Shown here: positions 44,107-56,484 of the stretch, in pieces
Layout of the letters: each line of letters begins with the position of its first letter
Numbering within the stretch: position 1 is the stretch's first letter
Assembly (NCBI GenBank): GCA_015501075.1
Contig: JADNYJ010000145.1
Location: 38,581-102,580 of the forward strand
Source of the DNA: Gymnopilus junonius
Lineage: Eukaryota > Basidiomycota > Agaricomycetes > Agaricales > Galerinaceae
DNA length: 64,000 nt
Direction of reading: 5' to 3'
Made by a program: the position numbers and the translations under genes
The notes under the pieces: model-generated
The model's input: only the letters and a program-made list of their open reading frames with translations
Database searches by the model: none
Told to the model about the DNA's origin: nothing

Positions 44107-47100
44107 AATAAGATGTGTTTTGATTTTGATCTATTATAAACCAGTGGTCTTATATTCTTGTGAGTAAACATAAGTTTATTGCAACAAGTCCAGACAATTA
44201 ATTTCCATTACAGCAGGCACAGCTATAGAATACCAGGCACTGAAAACAGGGTGTATTTCCATTGATTCTATGTGCCAGGGATATGGAAGTGCAAAGCTGG
44301 GTTGATCCATTGTTTGCCTACACTACTGGCATTGCTATACTATAGCAATACAGAGAATCCCAAAAGGCCTGTTATATTGTGTTGGTCCTAGTCTGACTCC
44401 TAGAGGGGCAATACAAATGATTCTGAGGGTAGATGGTCCTCTATTCTTCCTCTACCCCACCATCAGGTCTGTACTCCAAGGAGTCCTATGAGACCTGTAG
44501 TATTGCACTGGTCCTAGAGAGGCAATTAGACTAGTCCTCTAGGTAGGTAGTTCTTCAGAGAGGCTATCACTAGCCTCTATACCCTTATCTCCACCCCCCT
44601 TTTTTTGTTATACAGAACCATATCACCTGAAAAGACAAAAGATGATTTGAAGGTGTGTGGAAGAAAATAATAAAAAAGAATAGGCAGTGAGCATTTGTGG
44701 ATTTGAAGGAGTAGGCAGAGTGTTGGTAATGACTTGGGTTGAAGGGAAAATTTTTTGATATTAAGAAGGACCCAAAGAAAAAAAGACCAACAATGAAGAC
44801 TAAGCTAGAGGGTACTCTAACTTTTAACTTTAAGTGCTGAAGGCCAAAGTCAAGTTATTTACCAGTAAAGTATATTGAAAGTTGAAATGTTGAAGCTTTA
44901 GCAATATATAGGAATTAACATCTAACTTTGTAATATAGGCTCTACCCTCTACCCTTCCCAATAAGGCAATATCTGACTTCCCACCTGCAAAATCTTGTGC
45001 TTGACTACCCAAAAAGAAAGGCCACAGGGTGGACTACCCTTTTCAATAAGACAATATTTTGCAAACTCAAAGTTGATTAATTTGGTCATGTATAAGATAC
45101 TCACTTAAGGAAGATCCAGTGCACCTTCCAACATATTCTTCTCCATCAGTGGAAACATTTCAACTGGGACTTACCTTTTATGATAATATGGCTTTCACAC
45201 ACATTAGATATGATAAAGAAATTGAGCTTGAAGAACAATCCTTCTCATATTCATTATAGAAATCTTGAAGATGTGGGGGTACTGTTTTGCTTGAAATATG
45301 AACTGGAGCAGTTATTGTACTCTCTTCCCAAGCTCAAACAGCTCAGTCTACCAATAATTAAAATCTTACTATTTACATTGATGCATTCTTCAGTATTCAT
45401 AATTCAATTAGGATAGTTCTCTAGATGGAGCCCAGTAGAACTGAGCTCAGTTTATCATAATAGATGCTAATGAAGGAAAATGAAGAGAGGAGACAAAAAG
45501 GGGAGACAAAAAGGGAAGATAAAGGAGAGGAAGGGGCTGACATTGATGGTGGGCAAGGTGAAAGGATGGGAATATTACTGAAGTCAGGTTTTCAATTGTT
45601 TATATAATATGGTAGGCTTGGCAGTTTAGGGCAAGATCATTGAACTTCAGGAGGAATTCATTGATGGGCCTGGGAGACAAGGCACATGACATATTTTATA
45701 AGAATCTATATAAATTTCCCAATAATTGGTGGACAGAGCAGCATAGAGCTGTATAGCACAGGCATAGTGCTAAATTGTTCTATGGACTATGACATACTAG
45801 CTGACATAAACAGTGTTGCTATATTTGTCTGTTCTTGGCATATACCCATTCTATGGCCTGAAATCATGTTTTGCTGATATGGAGAGATGCATTTCATTCA
45901 AGGGCATAAAATGTGACTTTTGTTTCAGTCTTTTTGGAATTTGATAGTAATTCACAAAATATATACATGTGCCAAGTTTCAAAGCTCTAGGTGCTATAGT
46001 GATATTATGGTGAGCTGTACAAGTTTGCATAGTCCTAGACTTGGCCTGGAAGAGTATCCATCTTCCTTTGTCAATTTCCAAGTCAATTCCTTGTATTTCT
46101 GAATACTGTTTGTTGTAGTCAAATTGTCTATATGTGTACTATGTCCACCATAAAGTGTTTTACAATTGAACACAATCTGGAAATTCTATTTTTCTTTCAA
46201 TATAAAGTCCAGATTTCCAAGCATTTTTGGAGATATTTCATAACTTGAGAACTGCACCATTCTGCAACAAGTAAATTACATTTCCAAGCAGATATATACA
46301 GGTGAGTCTTCTGGGTAAATTACAGCATGCAAAGCATCCCACAAGGCTCAAATGAAATCAATCTTCCTCATACCCACCTTCCCATTATTTTATTTTGTGT
46401 TTTTGATACTATGGAAGCAATACAGACTTGTATTTTATGTTCTTATATGGGTTTGATGCAGAATGCAGGGCAACATTTGAATCCCAAGTTATAAAAGGAT
46501 CTGACTGTTCATTCAAATTCAATCTTACATATATGCTACCTTTTGTATTTTCAAAGAACCTGATGCCCAGTAGAGATTCCAGATGAGTTAATCTTTAATT
46601 CTCATTGGATGTTGGTGAGGATTAAAGAGGCAGTAAAAAACCCTCATAAGTTATAAACTTCCACATAAACATCTGGAACTGACATAAGAATCTGGCAGTT
46701 CATCTAAACTGGTCAGCAGCCAAGTATGAGGCAGCATAACAACAGATGGGAGAAAAAAAGACTAAAAGGGTCATAGGATGGACACACTATGGAAATGTTG
46801 CACCCAATGATGTCACATTAACTTGCAAAGCCTGTGTTGTAGTGGATGTGGATGACCACATTCTGATGTGGTATTTGCCAGATGTAATAAACTGGACATG
46901 TCAGGTATAAAAACAAACATTTTCTTGATCATTACACTAAGTAGTTAATAGGATGCATTCATGACATTGATTAGAATGATTGAAGGCAAACTGAAACATG
47001 GTGACAATGTACAACCAAAACAGCTGGTAGTTTCTTTGGACATTAATATTCTAGGAGATATATAGCTAGATGTTTATCAGAGAACACTCCAGAGGTATTG

Positions 47101-47700
47101 GGTGCTAATTCTACAGCAGATCTCTTACTAAAAAATTGGGGCAGCTTAAGTCCTTCCAAGAAACCAAAACACAAAAGAGGCAATGACATGGAGCAGCCAA
47201 GCAAACATAAGAAATATGGATATGACACCAGTACTTCAAGAAGGATGTGTGGGTTCTACATACTGCTGGATACCATTATGCCATCTGGAGCCTTGAATTT
47301 CTTGTCTTGCTGGAAGGCAGTCAGCCAACTGACTCTGTAATCAACACCTTTCCTTTGAGGTCCAAATGGCTTGGAGTTCATTACCATACTTTCTCTCCTT
47401 CTTTGAACAGTTCAAAACTGCCATTGAGCAAATTAGGGGAAATAGGCCAGGGATTTGAAGACTGCATGACAGTTGTATCTTAAGTCATAAACTATATTAC
47501 ATTGTAGGGTCACTATTATATCTATTACTGCTCATTTTGAATTTAATTATATCTCAACCTTCTTATGGTTTGGCAAATATGATAACAGTAATGAGAAATA
47601 TTTTTGTATTTCATTCACCAAAATATATATGTTGTAAGCTGAAGACCTCTATAAATTATTAACATACTCAGTTCCCCAAAATAAGTCACTATCCACTGGC
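44107..47700. other. AT-rich, CpG-poor stretch, mostly gene-free
   Basis: Stops in all frames. One coding-like relic reads CKACVVVDVDDHILMWYLPD (about 46830-46890, plus), wording I associate with multicopy Agaricomycete transposon proteins. Around 47098-47340 a Lys/Ser-rich frame has no family. No RNA genes were seen. Confidence 0.4.
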
Positions 47701-47704
47701 TCCT

Positions 47705-50240
47705 CACTGACAACCTGGTTACCTATTTCATGGAACAAGTACAAAGGATCCATCATCAGAGATGATGGGCCAGCTGGCAGAAGCTCGGAAACCATAACAT
47801 ATACCTCGCATTTTACCCTCTCCGAGATATGACTTCAGGCAATTTACTTTTGATCTTAGAGCTACTGAACAAGGAGTTGCAAAGGTGTATCATGGCTATG
47901 TCAGAGATGAGATATGGTCTAGACAAAGAAACACTGTGTCCTTGGTGCGAGCTCGAAGACATTTTAATAACCATCTCATTCTGCCTCTTGAACGGCCACA
48001 AATATGCTCAGCATTTCCCCAGACTTGAGTACCCCCAGTGGCCAAAGAGTTATGGCTATCGTTCATGGCATCGTATGAAGGAGTTGGCATTTGCTTGTGC
48101 TCGACAAGCCAGGGATGCATTTCCACTCCTCTTGGGCTTCATTACATTTGCATTCTCTCTATGGTTAACTCCATTTGCAGACAGTGCCTTTGACTCAGCT
48201 TTTCTTCACCTGGCCAACTTTCCTGGTGATCTGATCAATTGGAGTTACCTCGACTTTCTTGCCAAGTCAGTCATCTGTGATCTGACTTTGGGCTTGGATC
48301 CCGGAGGCTTCATCAACCCATATGATACCCAGTGGTTCTATGGTGTTCAATTTTTTATGATGGCGGGAGTGCCTTTGGGGTTCCTATGGGGCAATGTTAA
48401 CAAAAAGAAGATTGACACATTAGATGTGTCAAGGATTTTCTCCCTCCAAAAAATTACATTGAAATTGCCAAGCAGCATACACTCATTTTTGCCCGTATAA
48501 TCTTGCCCACTCTGTGGGATCAGGTGGTGTGCATGTCAGCATGGGACTTGACTTCTGTTCCAGCATCAGGTCCCCTGATTTACTTGGAAGACAAACCTGC
48601 AATAGGTGAGATAGGGGACATGTCAGACAACTCAGAAGTATCAGACTCTGATGAAGAAGGGCTGCAATATTTGCTGGAGGCACACCCTAGTGCTCATACC
48701 AATGGACCCCTGCCCGACTTCATTTCCCCTGACAACAGTGACAAATTCTATGACACAGCAAACCTGAATCTGGATGAGCCTCCCCCAGCTCCACCTGTAG
48801 TCGACCATAAATTGCTGGTACATCCTCTATCTGGTCAATGCCCAGGCGAAAATTGGCAAGAGTTCTTTGCGAGGATGGAGGTAAATATCAAGAAGAGGGA
48901 TGAGAAGGATTCGCCAAGGGAAAGGCAGTCGCATTTGGATTGGGAGAGGGTCACCCTCAAGTCTGGCTACACAAATAGTACCCATGTATTCAAGTGGAAG
49001 CAGGATAAAGTTGATAGGTCATTTTGGGTGCGTACACCCATCAAGAAGGCAGATGTGGCCATAACATGGAAGATGTACATGTCTTGGGAGCACAAGTACT
49101 GGTCTAACCTGAACCAGTGGGACATGTGCCATTTCCTGGAGCAGCCAGAAGGTCAAATGGACGATGAAGATGATGATGATGAAGAAGTTGATGATATGGA
49201 TGACACTGCATATAATGCCATGTTCCCAAGTGTGGCGGTTACCAACATCACCACCAATATATCCCAAGTTGCCTGCTCTGCTGTTGACACTGTCTTATCA
49301 TGTTATTCGACCTCTTCAGTGGAGTTTGTATTTTCCTTCCAAAGTCTCATGGACCACTTGAAGTTCCGATATGGCTTCGATGCAGGAAGTCATTTGATGT
49401 GGAATACCACTTTGGAGCAGGTCAAGCCCGAGGATGCGACATTCAACACTGTTCTCCAATGACTTGGATATTCCAAGTCATCTGTAAATCTCCTTCCAGC
49501 GTCGCCTGATGTCCAGTGAGTGATCATCGAATTTCATCATATGGCAGTCATAGCTCATGCAACTCGACTGTCTTATGGTGACCTGCCTCCAGCATGGGAT
49601 ATGCAATGGACTTTCAGGGCCAACAAGTGTTTGCTTCAGCTACAGGACATGACTAATGATGCTGGCGAGAAGGTGTACATCATTCGTCCATCCACATTGT
49701 CAAGGGACAAATCATCCTGGTTCATTGCAATGACTGAAGTCATGGTCTTTTGTTGATCTATCGCAGTGCCTGGACCATGATGTTCAAAATAGGTCAGGGA
49801 TTGTTGGAGTTGGGGGTCGGTTCAATACAGTCGAGGAACACAAGAGGAGTCAGAGAGGGTGGGCCTGCTTTGAGGGTCAAGTTTGTGGGATTAGGTGCTC
49901 GATCTGTGGGCTTTACACCTAGTCGACAAGACTACCATGCCTATGTTGCTGCTAGGGATGAAGCCTTGACAGGCAGAAGAGGTCATGCAGTATAACTTGC
50001 CAGTGGGATTGCAGCAAGAATGCTGCAGACATTATTTCCGATTACATTGTCCTGGAGGGTCCTACCTACTATGATGTAGTGATTGCACACACTGGAGACA
50101 GTGAGTTTGTGGATGACGCCCTTCCTGTCAACACACTGGATATCGTCTGTGGTGTGTACATGGTTGCGAAGGAACATGGCTTTGGCCAGCCTGCACATAC
50201 AGTATGTACCCAAAGTCTGAAGGGGCATTGTAATGGCAAG
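47705..50240 (+). pseudogene. Decayed unknown multicopy-type protein gene
   Basis: Pieces in order: WNKYKGSIIRDDGPAGRSS (47730), the long frame 47829-48500 (CLLNGHKYAQHFPRLEYPQW, DPGGFINPYDTQWFYGVQFF, GVPLGFLWGNVNKKKI), 48503-49462 (acidic linker, PLSGQCPGENWQEFFARMEV, FWVRTPIKKADVAITW, an Asp/Glu run) and 49520-50240 (LPPAWDMQWTFRANKCLLQL, GFTPSRQDYHAYVAARDEAL). The motif order recalls a large, uncharacterised multicopy protein family in Agaricomycetes. Breaks include TGA at 49460 and 49518. No enzyme motif can be named. Confidence 0.5.
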
Positions 50241-50673
50241 TGACCTGTGCAGTCATTGTTGCTAAAGACCATGTTAAAGCATTATTGCAATCTTAGTTGA
50301 TGTTGAATGGACTTTGACTACCCAGATGACTTGCTTTCTAGCCTTGATCTTTTTAAGTAAAAGTGTTCAAGGGGTAAGCAATTACTTTAATCTCTCTTTT
50401 ATTGACCTTTTCAGCTTTGAATTGCTCAGTATACACTACGAAATCCAGTGCATATAGTGCTATGGGACCGCCTTAATTTGGCAACTGCTCAAACTTGGTG
50501 ATCTGTTGATCCGTGGTTGTCTCCGAAACTGAGCTGTTTGTGAACTCCTCACGAACTGATGTTCTTTATGGATATAAAGAAAGTGTGCTATTTTCGGCTG
50601 ATCCTCAGTGTTGCGTATTATAGGCGGTGTATAAAGATCAAACTTCTGATATGCCAAACTGGTCACCGTGAAT

Positions 50674-51166
50674 ATGCCCTCCCCACGTCAACAATCTAAC
50701 CAAGAAAAGAGACATGTAGCATGGCATCAATATTATGCCAAGTAAGTTGTTAGCTTCAGCTATGGCTCATTTGTACAGAAATAACATAATCCTCTTAGAA
50801 ATCTCGAAGAGGAAAGGCGGAAAGCACGTGAGCATGCCAAGAAGTAAGTTTCCATTGCTTTTTCCACAACGTATAATGACTGAGAATGGTGCCCATACAG
50901 GTGACTAGAAGAAGAAACTCCAGAAGATTGTCAGTGCTGAAAGGACAAACACCATGAAGCTCAAGCACAATATAGAGCTGCCAATCGAACTCAGCTCTGT
51001 TTGAAGTCTTGGCAGGACAGGTGAGCTGCAGTTATTCAATTCACAGATTCTAGCCTGATACAAATGTCTGGTTTGGCATAGGAAAAATGCGAAGTGGCGT
51101 AAGGCCCAGGAAAATGATGAGCGTGAGTTGGTGCTCACACTTCAGGTGGACGAACCAGTGGTGTGA
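50674..51166 (+). pseudogene. Small charged spliced gene with two TGA stops
   Basis: ATG 50674 (MPSPRQQSNQEKRHVAWHQY) with three canonical introns: donors GTAAGT near 50742 and 50845 and GTGAGC near 51020; acceptors CTTAG near 50800, ACAG near 50900 and CATAG near 51082. It encodes a Lys/Arg/Glu-rich, probably coiled-coil protein (LEEERRKAREHAKK, then YRAANRTQLCLKSWQDRKN) ending LTLQVDEPVV. Two in-frame stops (50902 and 50938) are TGA in basic contexts, so CGA to TGA change is likely. Similar small charged proteins occur repeatedly near transposons in such genomes; function unknown. Confidence 0.5.
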
Positions 51167-51827
51167 TGGAAAATGCTTCTGGTAGACTGCGGTTTTTTTG
51201 GATAATGTCACTGCCCTGCATTTTTTGAGTTTCTTTCACGTATTTTCTCGACTCTGACTCCGCATCACTCTCACGAGTCTGGCCAAACTGGGTTGAAACA
51301 AAGGGAATATATTGAAAAATGATCGGTGACAATCAAACTCTAAATAGTGGAAGGGTTCCTGGCGACAAAGATCAAATGGTATGACATAATTTGCCAGCAG
51401 GCAAACAGCCCACTGGCAAGTGATCTGCCAATGTACAGGATGGGGCAAGAAGGCGTAATCACCCCACTAAACGGGGTACAATGAAACAGAGTTGAGAAAA
51501 AAAAATATGTACAAGAAGGCAAAGACGGCGCGATGACAAGATACGAAGGGAAGATATTGACAGGGAAAAGGGCAGGAGGCGAAGCAAGAGACATGCCATT
51601 TCACAGAAAGAGAGCAAAGGGTATGGTCGCCACACGTAATGGGGTGCGATGAAATGGAGTAGAGAAAACAATTATATACAAGAAGAAAGGACGGCGGAGC
51701 AAGGAGCAAGGGAGAGACACAAACAATGGAGCAAGGAACAAACAAGGGAGACATATGAACAATGGATTTTCAAGGCAAAGGCAATCTGAGCAGTTGGCGA
51801 ATGGTGGACGCGTTGAAGACTAATGCG
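51167..51827. repeat. Degenerate duplication, no gene
   Basis: 51455-51500 (ACGGGGTACAATGAAACAG, GTTGAGAAAA) is echoed by 51635-51680 (ATGGGGTGCGATGAAATGG, GTAGAGAAAA), and both are followed by ACAAGAAG and GACGGCG(C/G). This gives a repeat unit of about 180 bp. Purine-rich; no protein recognised. Confidence 0.45.
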
Positions 51828-52322
51828 TCAGCTGCTGCATTTGGCATGCTTGGCAAAATTTTCTTGGGCTTCATCGCATGACTTGCAGACCTCGTCGAAA
51901 AGTTCTGGGTCCCCTAAATTGGTGAGGCAGTCATATTCGTCCTTGGAGGTGTCTTGGTGGGCAGGGCTTGAAGTGGCGTAAACAGCTCTGGTCGATCCAC
52001 TGGATCCGGGGGAAGGAGGGCATTGAAGGTTCAAGAGGGCAAGGGAAAAATAGCCGGGTGGATCTACACGAGGATAGGAAGGGAGGTGGGAGGGTCCCTC
52101 CTCCAGTGAATCATAAACCCATACAACATGACAGCGTCCGCTTGGAGGCATCTTCTGAAGACCTTCGTCGTCCTCTACATCAGGCAATTTGTGTTTATGG
52201 GGGTTAGAGTCGGGAGAAGGCATCGAGTCCCTGGCCATCTCGTAACCATCCAAATCGGGATCCGAAGGTTCCTTATCAGCAGTCACCGTGGCCTGTGCCA
52301 GGGATGAGAGAGCAGAGAGCAA
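51828..52322 (-). CDS. Hypothetical protein, start uncertain
   Basis: 164 open codons without an ATG at the head; an in-frame TGA lies five codons upstream, so either an upstream exon joins here or translation starts at the internal Met of MARDSMPSPDSN. Proline/serine/acidic-rich and probably disordered. The C-terminus is more ordered and Cys-containing (LFDEVCKSCDEAQENFAKH). No family recognised. The composition and absence of breaks make it plausible as a gene, but it could be spurious. Confidence 0.35.
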   Translation of the reverse strand: MLSALSSLAQATVTADKEPSDPDLDGYEMARDSMPSPDSNPHKHKLPDVEDDEGLQKMPPSGRCHVVWVYDSLEEGPSHLPSYPRVDPPGYFSLALLNLQCPPSPGSSGSTRAVYATSSPAHQDTSKDEYDCLTNLGDPELFDEVCKSCDEAQENFAKHAKCSS

Positions 52323-52982
52323 GAAAATGGGTCAGGTCTGAACACCGGTACTGGCATAGGCGCACGGCTCAGGTGCCGGCTCCAATATTTGTGCATCGGT
52401 ATCTGCATTGGCGACTGGAGGGCGAGGTGTGGGTTGGACTGCCTCTTGATGAGCCTCTACCTTCTCATCAGCGTCTCCTTCATCCTCGCTATCCTCACAC
52501 TGCTGGCAGGGGACTTTTTAAGGTAGGGTAAAATCTGGGTGAAATATTAGCTTGCTTGTTTAAGTTTCATATCTTTATTCTGAACAGTGAAACAATAAAA
52601 AAATGTTACATTTTATCAATAATAGAAGGTCCGAAAGAGGATGTCTTTATTGTTCTTTTGAACCGAATTAACACATTTCGTCTATTATAAATTTATTGTT
52701 TCGTTAAATTGTCCATAAGGGAATCATTTCTCCTAAATGTTTTGGAATGTAAGATCTAAAATTTACCTGTATGGAGAAAAAGGAACAAAAGGAGAAATTT
52801 TCTGATTGTTTTCCCTTCCATAAAATGAAGAAATTCTCAAAAGATTTTATAAAAAATTATATTTGGCCGAAAGATTACATTTCAACTAGAAAAAAATATA
52901 TCTCCCCGCAGGGTACCTTGCCAATAGGGGAGTAAAACGGGTCACTAGATAAAAGACAGTGTCAATGTATTACACAATGAGG
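52323..52982. other. Intergenic, AT-rich to the right
   Basis: 52540-52980 is AT-rich with no coding signal. It is the 3' flank of the minus-strand gene that ends at 52983. Confidence 0.4.
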
Positions 52983-55618
52983 TTATGCAGTGCATGAAAA
53001 TATTTTGTCCGATTGTTCAAGAATGCATTTGGTGACCTTTCTCCAAGCAGGCGCTATCTTGAGTTTCTGATCCCGCCACTTACTATGGGACAAAGGAACA
53101 AAACCAGCTTCACCGTTTTGGATTCCCAATAGGCGAGCTTGATACCAGGCCTCATTCCATTCTGTCCAATGACCCCAATTATGCGAGTTCCAGTGCTGGT
53201 CCCAATATTCTGGCAATGGCCACCAAGATAGCCATGCAACTTGGTCACCGTTACCTGAAGGATAATCAGACAAAAATGATGTAATAGTTGGTCAGACATA
53301 CCTGTATAACAACAATACAAACCACAAATTATTGCAAGCTCGTCATTTGTAAGCCCATCATCCCAGTAGGCAGCACCAGAAATCTCAACTGAGCATCCTA
53401 GTCGGTGAACAGTGACAGCAGAAGATGGGCCGTTTGTTACCGAGTTGACTTCAAGATGCTCTTTGGCAAGGCGGCCAACTATTCCACCATGAAGGATAGC
53501 GGCACGAGCTCGAGGAGTAGTTAAAAGTTGCCCACGTTGTGCAACATATGTCTGATAATCATCGGGTCCAAAACGATAGTTAGCGACGCGTCGAGGAATT
53601 CTGACCGTTATCGCATCTAGAGAAATAGATGATGGGAGTGGGGCCAATCTCAAGAAAGTGTGGAAAGGGACCCCTTGCTCAGCAAGATGTTGTGCGAGGA
53701 CCGCAGAAGATGGTTTTTCAGGTGCCTGAAGAAGGTACCTTAAGATGTAAAGAGCATTCGTTGATGAGGTGACTCCGATTTGCCAATCGCTCGAATTTTC
53801 AACATCCAGAAAGGTATGATGGAGGAGGAAGAGCTTGTCGTTGAGCTTGTGAAAGGCTTTAACAACCAGTCTGTGCTCCAATGGCTGGCGATTACCCGGC
53901 AACAGATCCCATTCATTACCCTGGGGTCCACGTCCTTGCAAACCCCTAATAAAGTTCACAATAGGGCCAGTGAGGCCCGGGCGAGGACGATTATATGCAC
54001 TGGTCCGGAGGCCGATAGATTTCAAACAGTCATCCCATTCTTGAGTACTGACTGGGACTGGGTCTGTTTTAGGAATAGGAAGAGGGGGCACAAAACCGTA
54101 ATATTGGGTCAAATATACAAGGATGTCGAGCTCGTCAACAGTATGGGTCAAATCAACTTCTGGGCCACTGTCAGAAGATCTAACAACATTCATCGCATAC
54201 TGAGGAGTAGCATATCGGCGAACCTGTTCGACACGCTCGTCGATAAATGCTTGGTGCTCTTTGCGAGCAGTATCGGGGTCGGTGTTGAGTCCAAGACTGA
54301 AATCATCATGGTCGTTGTAATAGCTGCCGTCGTCATCGTCATCGTCGTCGTCAGGATCACTAGGTCCAAAGTACTCGCAGACGTCCCAAACGTTGGTGAC
54401 AGCATCGTACTTGCATTGAGCAGCAGAATGTTCGCCAAGGATGTCTTCTCGCTCCTTTTTGTTAACACGTCTACGAATGAGAGCGATTTCTCCTTCTAGA
54501 CTCCAATCCCAGAGAAAGACATTCGCTGATGTCGTCGGCGGTATCCTTTCACGATCGAGACGCCTTCTGCGCTCACCTTCGGTTTCTTTAGCCAAAATTT
54601 TCTGATTATGAGCCTCGCGAGCAGCGAAAAATGCCTCCCAAGGCTTGGTTGCAAGGTAAGCATCTTTTTCCCTTTCATATTCACCAGGAGAGTATTCCCG
54701 AGGTCGTAATGGCGAAGGAGGGGGCAAAGTAGGAGATGGGACCTTGGATATGAAAGTTGTCGCAGCTTGCAAAAGGTGCGGAGGGGGTTGGAGGTACTCT
54801 AACTTGGGCTGATCACGGCCTGAACCCGGGCGATACCAGACGGGAACATTCCAAGAGTAAAACCATTCTACAGAGGGTTGGTCAGGGTGAGGATTGTGGA
54901 TATCTAGGAATGTGCCAACGCGGGGGCACTGCTGAGAGAAATCACAAATGATGGAGGACTGGATGGCGCTCAACCAGTCCTGCGGAACTTCGCGATTGAC
55001 GAGAACGGCGAACCAATCTCCTCTGTTGTCAGGTTGAGCTTGAACCTTGGTTTCGATATCGGCAATTTTGCTTGAAATCAACGACATCCACACGAGGAAC
55101 CAGTCGCGCGAGGCGGCGACACGGAGGCGGGCAGTACGAAGGGTGTAGAAGGATCGTTTGAAGCCGAGAAGGGAAGAAGGAATGGGGCTGATGGCTGCCC
55201 GAACGCCTGTAGTATAACGCTGAGTCAAATGGTGAGCTATCATGAGGAGGGCATCCTCCATTTGCTGCCATAGTTCAACCCTTCGCGATGAAAGAGCATA
55301 TCGACCACCTTCGATGGGCTCGACATGCGGTACAATATCACGGAGGACACCAAAAATAATCCCCTCAAAGGCTGGTCGTAGAGGGATAAACGAGAGGTAG
55401 TGGTATGGTTTTGTCCACCATCGAGGTGATAGGAATTTTTCCAATTTAGCGTCTCGAATGCTAAATGGGTAGGAAGAGTCGGCCGTCATAGGTACGTCAA
55501 CTTTGCGAGAGCAGTTGGGAGAATAGAAAATGTCTCCTCCGGTACTGAGGAAAGCATGACCGTTGGAGTGGTCAAGCTTCTTGGGAGTATACAAGGTGTT
55601 ACCGTAGACACGAGACAT
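52983..55618 (-). CDS. Conserved-type hypothetical protein, 862 residues
   Basis: Two exons (53302-55618 and 52983-53254) join across a 47-nt intron (AG|GTATGT ... TTCAG|G) to an uninterrupted 862-residue protein from ATG 55618 (MSRVYGNTLYTPKKLDHSNG). No signal peptide or membrane segment was seen. Middle part: proline-rich (SPTLPPPSPLRPREYSPGEY), then a charged helix (KILAKETEGERRRRLDRERI) and an Asp run. The C-terminus GDQVAWLSWWPLPEYW and WNEAWYQARLLGIQNGEAGF resembles the end of a widespread, unnamed Agaricomycete protein family of similar length. Function unknown. It is the best-preserved large gene in this half. Two hairpins of the GTTGC-loop family lie 100-300 bp upstream. Confidence 0.8.
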
Positions 55619-55720
55619 TCTTCAGAAGGAATAAGACGATAGGACGACATTGACCAGTGAAAGAGCTTACATAGGAGATTAATTATAATCGGGTGTTCAA
55701 TAAGGGCAACAAATGAGAGA

Positions 55721-56297
55721 TACGTGCTCTGAGCAACCAGAACACGTCGAAGAAGCAAAACGAGGACGGGTTTTCGAAGTGACCGATATCGAGAAATAAA
55801 CGCAATTGGCGTGACAGTTCAGGTCATCTCGACAGAAAGGGTTACGAATATCTGACGAAGTGCGGATAGAGGATCAGGTCAGAAGATGAAGACGTGCTCT
55901 GAGCAACCAGAACACGTCGAGAATGTTGGTGAAAGTGAGAGTCGACAATTACCAACGTACTTGATTGTATTTGGCGGCACCCTGCAGTATCACCATGTTG
56001 TCACGCAAATAGCACGTGCGCGCTGGAACACACTAGGCACTTGCAAGACTCCAGTGCCACACTTATCCTTTTCCATTACTTCCCACCGATATTGCTCTGG
56101 TTGCTCAGGGCAAGGTCCTTCCAGGCACTCTGACCTCGTTCAACGACAACATCGACCACTTAATGCCACAAAAAGGCACATTCCTCTGGTTGCTCAGAGC
56201 AATGTCCTTCCGACGTTCTCACCTCGTCCTTAAACAATTTCGACCACTCGACTGACGCCGCAAATATGTACATTCCTCTGGTTGCACAGAGCAATGT
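55721..56297. repeat. GTTGC-loop hairpins, left cluster (five copies)
   Basis: 55721-55746 and 55891-55918 (loop AGCAAC on plus, GTTGCT on minus), 56092-56113, 56178-56205 and 56270-56297 (loop GTTGCT, GTTGCT, GTTGCA on plus). Stems: ACGTGCTCTG class (10-11 bp, one C-A position that is a U.G pair on the minus strand), TTGCTCTG (8 bp, one T.G) and ACATTCCTCTG (10 of 11 paired). All close with G-C next to the loop. Confidence 0.85.
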
Positions 56298-56335
56298 CCC
56301 TCCGTTCATGCGTACTCACCGTTACGGCCAACCTG
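56090..56335 (+). repeat. Tandem repeat of about 90 bp, 2.6 copies
   Basis: Units starting near 56090, 56181 and 56273 share CTCTGGTTGC(T/A)CAG, CAA(T/G)GTCC(T/C)TCC, then CTCACCTCGT / CTGACCTCGT and CGACCACT. The third unit is partial. Each unit carries one hairpin of the GTTGC-loop family. Confidence 0.75.
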
Positions 56336-56484
56336 TTGCCATTTTCGGCTGCACCTCCATTCCTGATATCTCCTCAACAATTTCATGAGCTGCTCGGCGC
56401 GCAGTAACCATCATTATTCGAGTTAGTACGTACTCGTTTTCGTATTGTGAGTACCCTGCTTGCTATTGTGATAAGAGTCATATT

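Noticed and set aside
53780..54499. Plus-strand 239-codon frame
   Set aside because: Shadow of the 862-residue minus-strand gene; the repetitive Val/Ile run mirrors its Asp-rich stretch.
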